From Chitinophagaceae bacterium UBA3961 (GTDB lineage: Bacteria > Bacteroidota > Bacteroidia > Chitinophagales > Chitinophagaceae), in the NCBI GenBank assembly GCA_002385265.1, contig DGDD01000202.1, forward strand, positions 7,622 to 19,797: 12,176 bases of DNA. The letters run 5' to 3'. Positions 1 to 7,268 of this stretch are shown one piece after another. The position numbers were made by a program, and so were the translations under genes. The notes under the pieces are model-generated. The model did not search any database and was not told where the DNA came from. It saw only the letters and a list, made by a program, of their open reading frames with translations. The number at the start of each line of letters is the position of its first letter. The stretch's first letter is position 1.

Positions 1-28
1 AAAGCCTAACACCTAAAGCCTACCCCCT
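1..28. repeat. Degenerate 7-bp tandem repeat at the left edge
   Basis: The first 28 bases divide into four heptamers: AAAGCCT, AACACCT, AAAGCCT and ACCCCCT. Units 1 and 3 are identical, and all four end in CCT. The array runs off the left edge, so its true length is unknown. Its right end overlaps the first two bases of the dnaJ stop codon (27-29, read on the minus strand). Read on that strand the units are of the AGGNNNT type. No function is evident; it could be a simple-sequence array lying just downstream of dnaJ. Confidence 0.55.
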
Positions 29-1196
29 AACTAAACATCTCCCTCACCTTATCAAAAAAGCTCTTCTCCGATTTATCAGGTTTCGGTTGAAAATTCTCTG
101 ACTTCGCCAATTTCTCCAACATCGCTTTTTCGTCTGAACTTACCTGTTGTGGAGTCCACACGCTCACATAAATCAACTGATCTCCTTTTTCATAGGAGTT
201 AATTGCAGGGAATCCTTTTCCTTTCAAACGGAAGATCTTACCACTTTGCGTTCCTGCAGGAATTTTAATTTTAGCTCTTCCATCAATTGTTGGAACCTCT
301 ACTTGAGTACCAAACACTAAATCAGTAAAACTCACATGCAATTCAAACACTACATTCAATCCATCACGGTGCAATTCCTTATGTGCTTCTTCTTCAATTA
401 AGATAATCAAATCTCCGTTCGAACCGCCTCTTTCTCCTGCATTGCCCTTTCCGTTTACACTCAATTGCATGCCCTCTTGAACACCTGCCGGAATATCAAT
501 GCTCACTGTTTCCTCACCATACACTCTGCCTTCCCCTTTACAACTTCCACATTTTGCAGTAATGGTAGTTCCTTCTCCGTTACAAGTTGGACAAGTAGTT
601 ACGGTTTGCATTTGACCTAAAAAGGTATTGCTCACTTTACGCACTTGACCACTGCCACCACAAGTTGAACAGGTTTGTACACTACCTTTATCCTTTGCTC
701 CGCTACCACTACAAGTAGTACAAGGAACGTATTTTTTAACCTTGATTTGCTTGGTTACGCCTTTTGCAATTTCTTCATAGTTCAATTTCAGCTTTACACG
801 TAGGTTGCTTCCTTTCACACCTCTGGCTCGCTGACCACGGCCACCACCGCCTCTTTGACCACCACCAAAAAAGCTTCCAAAAATATCATCCCCGAAAATG
901 TCTCCAAACTGACTGAAGATATCGTCCATATTACCACTACCACCGCCAAATCCACCACGTCCGCTATTTCCCATTCCGGCATGTCCATATCGATCGTATT
1001 GCGCTTTCTTATCAGCGTCACTCAATACCTCGTAAGCCTCGGCAGCTTCTTTGAACTTCTCCTCGGCTGCTTTATCACCCGGATTTCTATCGGGGTGGTA
1101 TTGCATCGCTACCTTACGGTAGGCTTTCTTAATTTCATCTGTGCTAGCGCCTTTGCTTACTCCTAATACCTCGTAATAATCTCTTTTTGTTGACAT
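27..1196 (-). CDS. dnaJ: Chaperone protein DnaJ (Hsp40)
   Basis: This is the cytoplasmic co-chaperone that delivers unfolded clients to DnaK and stimulates its ATPase. The 389 residues show the full type I layout. The J domain covers about residues 5-68, with the HPD motif at 34-36. A Gly/Phe-rich linker covers about 70-125. Four zinc-binding CxxCxGxG repeats start at C159, C176, C202 and C216, and two C-terminal client-binding beta domains follow to about 350. All eight zinc cysteines are present and the length is normal. The ATG at 1196 gives the usual N-terminus ([10 protein letters not shown]). The gene lies 30 bp downstream of grpE on the same strand, so the two are probably cotranscribed. 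The stop codon TAG overlaps the edge of a small heptamer array. Identification is secure. Confidence 0.98.
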   Translation of the reverse strand: MSTKRDYYEVLGVSKGASTDEIKKAYRKVAMQYHPDRNPGDKAAEEKFKEAAEAYEVLSDADKKAQYDRYGHAGMGNSGRGGFGGGSGNMDDIFSQFGDIFGDDIFGSFFGGGQRGGGGRGQRARGVKGSNLRVKLKLNYEEIAKGVTKQIKVKKYVPCTTCSGSGAKDKGSVQTCSTCGGSGQVRKVSNTFLGQMQTVTTCPTCNGEGTTITAKCGSCKGEGRVYGEETVSIDIPAGVQEGMQLSVNGKGNAGERGGSNGDLIILIEEEAHKELHRDGLNVVFELHVSFTDLVFGTQVEVPTIDGRAKIKIPAGTQSGKIFRLKGKGFPAINSYEKGDQLIYVSVWTPQQVSSDEKAMLEKLAKSENFQPKPDKSEKSFFDKVREMFS

Positions 1197-1226
1197 ACGG
1201 TCCTAATATTATTGTGCCTTTGATTC

Positions 1227-1772
1227 TTATTTACCAACAACCACTTTTGCAAATCGAATGATCTTGTCATTCATATAGTACCCTTTTTCTACCTGATCAA
1301 TCACCTTACCCTTCATTTCTTCGGTAGGAGCAGGAATTTCAGTGATGGCTTCATGAATGTCTGCATTGAATTCGGTTCCAACCGTTTCCATAGCCTTTAC
1401 ACCCTTGGCTTGCATGGTGTTTCGAAGCTTTTGAAATACCAACTGGATACCCTCTTTGATTTGAGTTAAATCGGTACTCGATTGCAATTGTTTTTCGGCT
1501 CTGTCGCAATCATCCAAAACTTCCAAAAGTGATACTACAACGTCTTTACCGGCTGTTTGGATCAGGTCTAAACGTTCTTTTGCGGTTCTTTTGCGAAAAT
1601 TATCGAATTCCGCTACCTGTCTTAAATATTTGTCTTTCAGAGAGTTAACTTCATCTTTCAATTTTTCGATTTCCGATTCATCGGCTACCGGGTCATTCAG
1701 ATGGCTGGTTCCACTCATGTTTTCATCGGTATTAATGTCCATCGGAGTCATTTCGTCTTGCTGCGTGCTCAT
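1227..1772 (-). CDS. grpE: Nucleotide exchange factor GrpE
   Basis: GrpE releases ADP from DnaK and so resets the DnaK-DnaJ cycle in the cytoplasm; it acts as a dimer. The 181 residues begin with an acidic, poorly conserved tail (about 1-32). A long helix of coiled-coil character follows (about 33-95, including the conserved YLRQVAEFDNFRKR stretch at 49-61), then a helical dimer region. The C-terminal beta domain has FNADIHEAIT at 135-144 and GYYMNDKIIRFAKVVVG at 164-180. RFAKV stands where many GrpE proteins have RPAKV, which I regard as a family variant and not damage. The ATG at 1772 is the first in frame and gives a normal length. It has an A-rich leader without a clear Shine-Dalgarno sequence. 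It is the upstream gene of a grpE-dnaJ pair; dnaK is not nearby, and no CIRCE operator is visible. Confidence 0.97.
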   Translation of the reverse strand: MSTQQDEMTPMDINTDENMSGTSHLNDPVADESEIEKLKDEVNSLKDKYLRQVAEFDNFRKRTAKERLDLIQTAGKDVVVSLLEVLDDCDRAEKQLQSSTDLTQIKEGIQLVFQKLRNTMQAKGVKAMETVGTEFNADIHEAITEIPAPTEEMKGKVIDQVEKGYYMNDKIIRFAKVVVGK

Positions 1773-1825
1773 ATCACTGATTTTTTGTCTTCGTTTTGCT
1801 AAAAATAGGTGCGAAGGTAAGAAGA

Positions 1826-1860
1826 CAATTTACTTGCCAATGGAATTTTTCAGTCAAAAA
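1826..1860 (-). promoter_or_regulatory. Weak candidate promoter for grpE-dnaJ
   Basis: Read on the minus strand, a TTTTTG box (1860-1855) is followed after 22 bp by TAAATTG (1832-1826). This resembles the Bacteroidota TTTG / TAnnTTTG pair, but the -7 box is one T short. The predicted start of transcription would be about 45 bp ahead of the grpE ATG. The upstream box overlaps a 15-bp palindrome. The match is imperfect and chance is a real possibility in AT-rich DNA. Confidence 0.25.
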
Positions 1861-1871
1861 GGCAGCCTTTT
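1857..1871. repeat. 15-bp perfect palindrome ahead of grpE
   Basis: The arms AAAAGGC (1857-1863) and GCCTTTT (1865-1871) flank a single A. On the minus strand the second arm runs straight into one further T, so as RNA it could form a 6-bp stem with a 3-base loop and a short U-run, like a very small terminator. It could equally be a protein-binding operator near the grpE promoter. No partner gene helps decide. Confidence 0.4.
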
Positions 1872-1999
1872 ATAACTTAAGTGGCAAAACAAAAAGGGGG
1901 GTAAAAAGTGAGGGGAAAGGGTGCTGAAAAAAAAATTGCAAAATCGATGCAGCATATTTGCAAATTGTTAACTCTTTACCATGGTAGCGAGATCAGTAA

Positions 2000-2029
2000 T
2001 GTGTAAATTTTACACAACTAACTGTTAGT
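2000..2029. promoter_or_regulatory. Two abutting perfect palindromes, candidate operators
   Basis: A 17-bp palindrome TGTGTAAATTTTACACA (2000-2016) has 8-bp arms around a central T. It is directly followed by a 13-bp palindrome ACTAACTGTTAGT (2017-2029) with 6-bp arms around a central T. The centres (2008 and 2023) are 15 bp apart. Symmetry of this length around one base is typical of sites for dimeric helix-turn-helix regulators. The site is about 120 bp upstream of the predicted susC promoter and about 230 bp from grpE, so it could serve either unit. The symmetry is seen directly; operator function is inferred. Confidence 0.45.
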
Positions 2030-2125
2030 GAAAATTTGAGTACAAGACGATGAAAGTCAATAGGGTATTGAGTTGTGACGGGGTGTGATTTTTCATCTGA
2101 CGATTGCCAAGAAAATGAGTCAAAA

Positions 2126-2146
2126 AAAATCTTAACAAAATCTTAA
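2126..2146 (+). repeat. Phased AT-rich direct repeat upstream of the susC promoter
   Basis: AAAATCTTAA occurs twice (2126-2135 and 2137-2146), with an 11-bp period. It is framed by an A-run (2122-2129) and a T-run (2147-2154). A-tracts repeated at one helical turn would be expected to bend the DNA or to act as an UP-like element just ahead of the -33 box at 2152. The repeat is certain; the role is inferred. Confidence 0.4.
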
Positions 2147-2151
2147 TTTTT

Positions 2152-2183
2152 TTTGATTCAGGTTTCAAAATAGTGTTAATTTG
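2152..2183 (+). promoter_or_regulatory. Predicted susC operon promoter (Bacteroidota type)
   Basis: TTTG at 2152-2155 is followed, after 20 bp, by TTAATTTG at 2176-2183. The Bacteroides consensus recognised by the primary sigma factor is TTTG, 17-23 bp, TAnnTTTG; the match here has one mismatch in the second box. Transcription would begin near 2190 and give a leader of about 43 bases before the susC ATG. The -7 box lies within the right half of an 8-bp inverted repeat, which would suit repression. Confidence 0.6.
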
Positions 2184-2187
2184 AAAC
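2162..2187. promoter_or_regulatory. Inverted repeat overlapping the susC promoter, candidate operator
   Basis: GTTTCAAA (2162-2169) and TTTGAAAC (2180-2187) form perfect 8-bp arms separated by 10 bp. The whole element lies between the -33 box and the predicted start site and includes part of the -7 box. A regulator bound here would block RNA polymerase. No regulator gene is in the window, so the ligand and protein are unknown. Confidence 0.5.
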
Positions 2188-2232
2188 GCCATATTTTTTA
2201 TATCACAAAACCTTAATCAAAATTCAATCATT

Positions 2233-5200
2233 ATGCCCTCAAAGCTAACTGTCGTTAGGTTGTGGCTAACTGCGATTGCGCTAACGTTTGCCACAGTAAC
2301 TTTCGCACAACAGAAAACTATTACCGGTAAGGTAACTAGTGACAAAGACAAAACGCCCATCTTCGGGGCTACGGTAACGGTAAAAGGATCAACTACCGGT
2401 ACCCAAACAAATGCGGATGGTAATTTCTCCATCCAAGTTCCCAATTCAAATGCGGTTTTAGTAGTGACTTTCGTTGGTTTTGAGACTCAAGAAGTTTCAG
2501 TAGCTAACAAAGCCGTTATGGAAATTGCTTTGAAAGAAAAATCTACAACGTTAACAGACGTGGTAGTAACCGGTTATTCTTCTCAAGCGAAGAAAGACAT
2601 CACCGGATCAGTATCAGTTGTAAAAGTTGCCGACATGGTAGCAGTTCCAAGCGGAAGCGCTGAACAACAGTTGCAAGGTCGTGCTTCCGGTGTAACCGTA
2701 ACTTCTTCGGGTCAACCTGGCGATGGAGCTAGTGTTCGTATCCGTGGTTTCGGTTCATTCTACAACAACAACCCTCTTTATGTAATTGACGGAGTACAAA
2801 CCGACAACTTGGGTGATATCAACCCTAATGATATCGAAAGCATCCAAGTATTGAAAGATGCCTCTGCGGCGTCTATCTACGGTTCTAAAGCGTCGAACGG
2901 TGTAATCATCGTTACAACCAAGAAAGGCCGCACCAATGGTGGTGTTAAAGTAAGCTACGACGCATATTATGGCGTGCAAGGTCGTGGTAAAGGATTCGAC
3001 ATGTTGAATCCTCAAGAAATGGCGAATTTAACTTGGTTGGCTTTGAGAAACTCTGGTCAAGTAGAAGCAAACGGTAACCCTAAGCACCCTCAGTATGGTA
3101 ACGGTGCTACTCCGGTATTACCTGATTACATCCTCGCTGGTTCTTTAACCGGTGTTATGAACGGAAACCCTGCTGCTGATCCCAGTAAGTATTTCTTGAA
3201 CTTGGATGATCCTAACAGTTCTTACTTAATTCACAAAGCAAACAAAGCTGGTACTAACTGGTACAATGAAGTGTTCAGCACTCAACCGTTAACCAACCAT
3301 AACTTGTCTGTTACAGGTGGTGGTCAAAACAGCCGTATCTATTTTGGTTTGAACTATTTCGACCAAAAAGGTACTGTAATGACTACTTACTATAAGCGTT
3401 ATACTGCTCGTTTCAACTCTGAATTCACTGTAAAGAATAAAGTGAGAATCGGTCAGAACTTCCAAATGTCTTATAGCAACAACATCAAAATCGGTAACCA
3501 ATCTGAAGGTAACGAGATCTCTCTCTCTTACCGTATCCAACCAATCGTTCCTGTATATGATATCGCAGGTAACTTCGCTGGTCAAAAAGGTGCCGGTTTA
3601 GGTAACGCGTTGAACCCTGTTGCTTACCGCGTTCGTGCGAAAGACAACCGTAACAACGATTACAAATTCCTCGGTAACGTTTATGCTGAAGCTGATATCG
3701 CTAAGCACTTCACAGTGAGAACAAGCTTCGGTGGTGAACAATACCTCAACAACTACTGGTACTACAACTTCAAAACATACGAGAACGCTGAGAATAACTC
3801 AACCAACGATTATAACGAAGGTTCTCAAATGTATAGAAGCTGGATCTGGACAAACCAAGTATCTTACAAACAAACTTTTGGCGAGCACAGCATCAATGCT
3901 TTGGCTGGTACAGAAGCTATTGAAGATTGGGGTCGTTCAATCTACGCTAAACGTTTAGGTTATTTCGTAGATGATCCAAATTACCGTGCGTTGAATACCG
4001 GTTCCGGTGTTCAAACCAACAGCGGTTCTCCTTACGCTCAACGCGCTCGTTTCTCTGTATTCGCTAAAGCAGATTACAACTACGCAGATAAATACTTGTT
4101 TGGTGCCACTGTACGTCGCGACGGATCTTCAGTATTCGGTCAAGACAACCGTTATGGTGTGTTCCCTTCATTCTCTGCAGGTTGGAGAATCTCTCGTGAA
4201 AACTTCATGAAGAGCGTGAAATTCATCAGCGAATTGAAACTTCGTGGTGGTTGGGGTCAAATGGGTAACCAAAACATCGATCCTAACAACGCCTTCTCTA
4301 CCTTCGGTGGTGGTCTCGGTTCTTCTTTCTATGACCTCGGCGGTACTAGTAACAGTGCCTTACAAGGTTTCCAACAATTTAGAATCGGTAACCCTAAAGG
4401 TAAATGGGAAACAAACGAATCTTCTAACATCGGTTTCGACGCGGTATTCAACGGCGGATGGGAAGTTGTGTTAGACGTTTATCAGAAGAAAACACTTGAT
4501 TTGTTATACACTTTGTCTCCAGTTGCAACAACTCAAGGTACTGCAGGAGCTCCTTTCGTAAACATCGGTAGTATGAAGAATAGCGGTATCGATATCGCTG
4601 TTACAAAACGCGGTGCTTTAATGAACAAAAAGCTGAAGTACGATGTTACTTTTACTGCAACCAAGTACAAAAACGAAATCATTGCAATTGCTGAAGGTGA
4701 GTCTTTCTTTAGCTCAGGTGGTTCTCGTATTGGTGATTTTGCTCGTAACCAAGTTGGACACCCTGTGTCTGCATTCTATGGTTACAAAGTAATCGGTATC
4801 TTCCAAGATGCTGCTGACGTTGCAAAATCTCCTACTCAAACCGATGCTAAAGCTGGTCGCTACAAATACCAAGATACAAATGGTGACGGCAAAATCGATG
4901 ATAACGACCGTACTTACTACGGTAACCCTAACCCTAAGTTAACTTATGGTTTGAACCTGAACCTCCAATACGAAGGATTCGACTTAAGCGCATTCTTCTA
5001 CGGTGTTCAAGGTAAAGATGTGATCAACTATACAAGATGGTGGACTGACTACTATGCGTCTTTCCAAGGTGGAAAATCTAAAGCTGCTCTTTACAACGCT
5101 TGGAGCCCAACTAACAAAGGTGGTACTTTACCAATCGTTGAGAACAGCTCGAACTTCTCTAACCAAGCAGTTCCTAACTCTTCTTTGATGGAAGATGGTT

Positions 5201-5433
5201 CTTACCTCCGTCTGAAATCGTTGATCCTCGGTTATACTTTACCTAAGTCTACGATCGCTAGACTCGGAATCGATAAATTCCGTATCTACGCTCAAGCTGC
5301 TAACTTGTTCACGATTACAAAATACAGCGGTTTGGATCCTGAGTTCGTAGGTAACGATACTGCATTCGGTATCGACTATGGTAACTATCCTAACCAAAAA
5401 CAATTCTTGTTCGGAGTAAACGTAACATTCTAA
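2233..5433 (+). CDS. SusC/RagA-family TonB-linked outer-membrane transporter
   Basis: This protein would form the outer-membrane barrel that imports a ligand captured by the SusD partner, using energy from TonB. The 1066 residues begin with a signal peptide (basic N-terminus, hydrophobic core, likely cleavage after TFA at residue 25). A carboxypeptidase-D-regulatory-like domain follows (about 28-102, ITGKVTSDKDKTPIFGATV). The TonB box region is TLTDVVVTGYSS (106-117). The plug domain (about 118-232) carries the family hallmarks VRIRGFGS, PLYVIDGV and LKDASAASIYGSKASNGVIIVTTKKG-like sequence. The rest is the beta barrel, ending in phenylalanine as outer-membrane barrels do. DTNGDGKIDDND (881-892) is the acidic loop common near the end of SusC proteins. 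There is no N-terminal STN domain, so sigma/anti-sigma signalling through this receptor is unlikely. susD follows after 22 bp. The substrate cannot be read from the sequence. Confidence 0.95.
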   Translation: MPSKLTVVRLWLTAIALTFATVTFAQQKTITGKVTSDKDKTPIFGATVTVKGSTTGTQTNADGNFSIQVPNSNAVLVVTFVGFETQEVSVANKAVMEIALKEKSTTLTDVVVTGYSSQAKKDITGSVSVVKVADMVAVPSGSAEQQLQGRASGVTVTSSGQPGDGASVRIRGFGSFYNNNPLYVIDGVQTDNLGDINPNDIESIQVLKDASAASIYGSKASNGVIIVTTKKGRTNGGVKVSYDAYYGVQGRGKGFDMLNPQEMANLTWLALRNSGQVEANGNPKHPQYGNGATPVLPDYILAGSLTGVMNGNPAADPSKYFLNLDDPNSSYLIHKANKAGTNWYNEVFSTQPLTNHNLSVTGGGQNSRIYFGLNYFDQKGTVMTTYYKRYTARFNSEFTVKNKVRIGQNFQMSYSNNIKIGNQSEGNEISLSYRIQPIVPVYDIAGNFAGQKGAGLGNALNPVAYRVRAKDNRNNDYKFLGNVYAEADIAKHFTVRTSFGGEQYLNNYWYYNFKTYENAENNSTNDYNEGSQMYRSWIWTNQVSYKQTFGEHSINALAGTEAIEDWGRSIYAKRLGYFVDDPNYRALNTGSGVQTNSGSPYAQRARFSVFAKADYNYADKYLFGATVRRDGSSVFGQDNRYGVFPSFSAGWRISRENFMKSVKFISELKLRGGWGQMGNQNIDPNNAFSTFGGGLGSSFYDLGGTSNSALQGFQQFRIGNPKGKWETNESSNIGFDAVFNGGWEVVLDVYQKKTLDLLYTLSPVATTQGTAGAPFVNIGSMKNSGIDIAVTKRGALMNKKLKYDVTFTATKYKNEIIAIAEGESFFSSGGSRIGDFARNQVGHPVSAFYGYKVIGIFQDAADVAKSPTQTDAKAGRYKYQDTNGDGKIDDNDRTYYGNPNPKLTYGLNLNLQYEGFDLSAFFYGVQGKDVINYTRWWTDYYASFQGGKSKAALYNAWSPTNKGGTLPIVENSSNFSNQAVPNSSLMEDGSYLRLKSLILGYTLPKSTIARLGIDKFRIYAQAANLFTITKYSGLDPEFVGNDTAFGIDYGNYPNQKQFLFGVNVTF

Positions 5434-5455
5434 TTTATCTAAAGATTACAAGCAT

Positions 5456-7177
5456 ATGAAAAGAACACTCTTTAACGCCATCTTGATAGCTCTCACCGGA
5501 GTAGTTATCTACTCGTGCAGCAAGAGCTTTCTGGAAAGAAGTCCTTTAGGTTCGCTCGACGAAAACGTACTAGCGAATAAGAAAGGTGTAGAAGGCCTTT
5601 TGATCGGTGCTTACTCATTACTCGACGGCTACGGAGCCGGTGGTAACTGGGATGCATCTGGAAGTAACTGGGTTTATGGTTCCGTTGTAGGCGGTGACGC
5701 TCACAAAGGTTCTGACGCCGGTGACCAACAGGATATCAACCCAATGGAAAGATACTCTGCCGTATCTACCAACGGTTATTTCAATAACAAATGGAGAACT
5801 GTTTACGAGGGTGTTACCCGTTCAAACAACGTTCTCAAAATCATGGCAAAAGCAACAGATATTTCTGCTGCTGACCAAAAGAGAATCTCTGGTGAAGCTC
5901 GCTTCCTGAGAGGTCACTATCATTTCGAAGCAAAGAAAATGTGGAACATGGTTCCTTATGTAGATGAGAAGAACACCACATTGAAAGTTGCGAATGATAA
6001 AGACATTTGGGCAAACATCGAAGCAGATTTCCAATATGCTTACGATAACTTACCTGAAACTCAAGACCTTATCGGTCGCGCTAACAAATGGTCTGCTGCT
6101 GCATTCTTAGCAAAAGTTAAGATGTTCCGCAAAGACTATGCTGGTGCATTGCCAATCTTAAACGCAATTATCGCTAGCGGTAAAACTCCAAAAGGAACCA
6201 AATATGCATTGAACGCTAAGTTCCACGATTCTTTCGATGCTGATACAAAGAACAGCCCAGAAGCTGTATTCTCTGTACAGTACTCTGTAAACGATGGTGC
6301 CAACGGTGATAACGCCGGTTGGGGTGATGTTTTGAACTTCCCTTACGGTGGTGGTCCCGGCGGTTGCTGCGGATTCTTCCAACCAACTCAAGACCTCGTT
6401 AACTCTTATCAAGTTGACGCAGTTACAGGTCTTCCTAACCCAGATGCTTACAACAGCACTGAAGTGAAAAACGACCAAGGTGTTGGCGCTGCTGATCCTT
6501 TCGTTCCTCACACAGGTACGTTGGATGCTCGTTTGGACTGGACTGTAGGTCGCCGTGGTATTCCTTACCTCGATTGGGGTAAACACCCTGGTGTAACCTG
6601 GATCCGTGACCAAGCTTATTCTGGTCCTTATTCTCCAATCAAAAACACGTATAAGAAATCTCAAGAAGGTGTGTTAACCGACAAATCTTTCTGGACTTCA
6701 GGTGTTACCGCTAATAACTACACGCTCATCCGTTTCGCAGATGTTCTCTTGTGGGCTGCTGAAGCTGAAGTTGAAGCAGGTTCTTTGGAAAATGCGCGCG
6801 CTCTTGTAAACCAAGTACGTGCTCGTGCAGCTAACCCTGCTGGTTTCGTATTGGATGGCGCTCTTCCTGCAGCTAACTACAAAGTTGGTTTGTATACTAC
6901 TCCATGGACTGACAAAGTAGCTGCTCGTAAAGCAGTTCACTTCGAAAGAAAATTGGAATTGGCAATGGAAGGTCACCGTTTCTTCGACCTCGTACGTTGG
7001 GGTGAAGCTTCAGCTACTTTGAATGCATATTTAACATATGAAAAAACTAAACGTAGCTACTTGAACGGTGCAGTTTTCACTGCAGGTGTTGATGAATACT
7101 TCCCAATTCCTCAGGCGCAAATCGACCGCTCTGTTGAAAACGGAGTTTCTACACTGAAACAAAACCCTGGTTACTAA
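5456..7177 (+). CDS. SusD/RagB-family nutrient-binding outer-membrane lipoprotein
   Basis: This is the surface lipoprotein that caps the SusC barrel and hands over the ligand. The 573 residues start with a lipoprotein signal ending VIYSC (lipid-bearing Cys21). The family N-terminal helical region covers about 40-225 and includes WRTVYEGVTRSNNVL and the ARFLRGHYHFEAKKMW helix. The C-terminal SusD_RagB domain covers about 300-573 and has NYTLIRFADVLLWAAEAEVE (421-440), ERKLELAMEGHRFFDLVRWGE (497-517) and the ending YFPIPQAQIDRS...LKQNPGY. Length is normal. A vicinal cysteine pair (C304-C305) sits in a glycine-rich loop ahead of GFFQPTQDLV. The ATG at 5456 is 22 bp after susC, so the pair is cotranscribed. 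A hairpin overlaps the stop codon and a terminator-like hairpin follows. The lack of a neighbouring polysaccharide-degrading enzyme leaves the ligand open. Confidence 0.94.
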   Translation: MKRTLFNAILIALTGVVIYSCSKSFLERSPLGSLDENVLANKKGVEGLLIGAYSLLDGYGAGGNWDASGSNWVYGSVVGGDAHKGSDAGDQQDINPMERYSAVSTNGYFNNKWRTVYEGVTRSNNVLKIMAKATDISAADQKRISGEARFLRGHYHFEAKKMWNMVPYVDEKNTTLKVANDKDIWANIEADFQYAYDNLPETQDLIGRANKWSAAAFLAKVKMFRKDYAGALPILNAIIASGKTPKGTKYALNAKFHDSFDADTKNSPEAVFSVQYSVNDGANGDNAGWGDVLNFPYGGGPGGCCGFFQPTQDLVNSYQVDAVTGLPNPDAYNSTEVKNDQGVGAADPFVPHTGTLDARLDWTVGRRGIPYLDWGKHPGVTWIRDQAYSGPYSPIKNTYKKSQEGVLTDKSFWTSGVTANNYTLIRFADVLLWAAEAEVEAGSLENARALVNQVRARAANPAGFVLDGALPAANYKVGLYTTPWTDKVAARKAVHFERKLELAMEGHRFFDLVRWGEASATLNAYLTYEKTKRSYLNGAVFTAGVDEYFPIPQAQIDRSVENGVSTLKQNPGY

Positions 7178-7187
7178 TTCTAGTAAC
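7170..7187 (+). other. Hairpin overlapping the susD stop codon
   Basis: GTTACTA (7170-7176) and TAGTAAC (7181-7187) form a perfect 7-bp stem with a 4-base loop. The susD TAA (7175-7177) lies within it. There is no T-tract directly after it, so it is not a terminator by itself. It lies 10 bp ahead of the terminator-like hairpin and could protect the 3' end of the susCD message. Confidence 0.4.
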
Positions 7188-7197
7188 TCACGATAAT

Positions 7198-7235
7198 AAA
7201 AGGCAGCGATACTAATCGCTACCTTTTGTTTTTTT
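7198..7235 (+). terminator. Rho-independent-type terminator after susD
   Basis: AAAAGG and AGCGAT (7198-7203, 7205-7210) pair with ATCGCT and CCTTTT (7215-7220, 7222-7227), with one C/A mismatch and a 4-base loop ACTA. A run of seven Ts follows one base later (7229-7235). It sits 21 bp after the susD stop and 33 bp before the next ATG. It would end or thin out the susCD transcript. No convincing promoter lies in the 33 bp between it and the next gene, so partial read-through is the likeliest way the downstream genes are expressed. Confidence 0.75.
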
Positions 7236-7268
7236 GTAACTTGTGCATCACTATTTCGACACTTGCAT

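Larger units (their letters stand above)
1773..2232. other. Non-coding divergent spacer between grpE and susC
   Basis: These 460 bp separate two outward-facing transcription units and contain no credible gene. The spacer is AT-rich with a purine-rich patch at about 1891-1921. It contains perfect short palindromes at 1857-1871, 1977-1986 (TACCATGGTA), 2000-2016 and 2017-2029, and an inverted repeat at 2162-2187. TTGCAAA occurs twice, 22 bp apart (1936 and 1958). It also holds a phased direct repeat (2126-2146) and a promoter-like pair of boxes facing susC (2152-2183). The density of symmetric sites is more than the two promoters seem to need, which suggests transcription factor binding, but no regulator gene is in the window. 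Confidence 0.7.

Noticed and set aside
1..28. The heptamer array as the end of a CRISPR array
   Set aside because: Units are 7 bp with no spacers and no palindromic repeat.
1773..1900. CIRCE or other known heat-shock operator upstream of grpE
   Set aside because: No TTAGCACTC/GAGTGCTAA pair is present.
1891..1921. G-rich, purine-rich patch with three G-runs as a possible G-quadruplex
   Set aside because: Only three separate runs of three or more Gs are present and one loop is 10 bases, so a stable four-run structure is not supported.
1953..1960. CATATTTG as another -7 box on the plus strand
   Set aside because: No TTTG or TTG lies 17-23 bp upstream, and it does not lead to a gene before the better promoter at 2152-2183.
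1981..2028. 15-codon open frame in the spacer that could be a leader peptide
   Set aside because: It has no ribosome binding site, no matching promoter, and it runs through both palindromes; frames this short are expected by chance.
2233..2330. STN signalling domain on the transporter, which would imply sigma/anti-sigma control
   Set aside because: The signal peptide is followed directly by the carboxypeptidase-regulatory-like domain, and no sigma or anti-sigma gene is nearby.
2755..3585. Open frames of 86 and 98 codons on the minus strand inside susC, and other antisense frames in the window
   Set aside because: They mirror strongly coding genes, have no recognisable domains and lack upstream signals; they are by-products of the codon bias of the real genes.
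7263..7268. TTG start two codons upstream of the ATG for the VCBS gene
   Set aside because: ATG at 7269 gives a normal lipoprotein signal (basic N-terminus, hydrophobic core, LVVSC), and the extra two codons add nothing recognisable.
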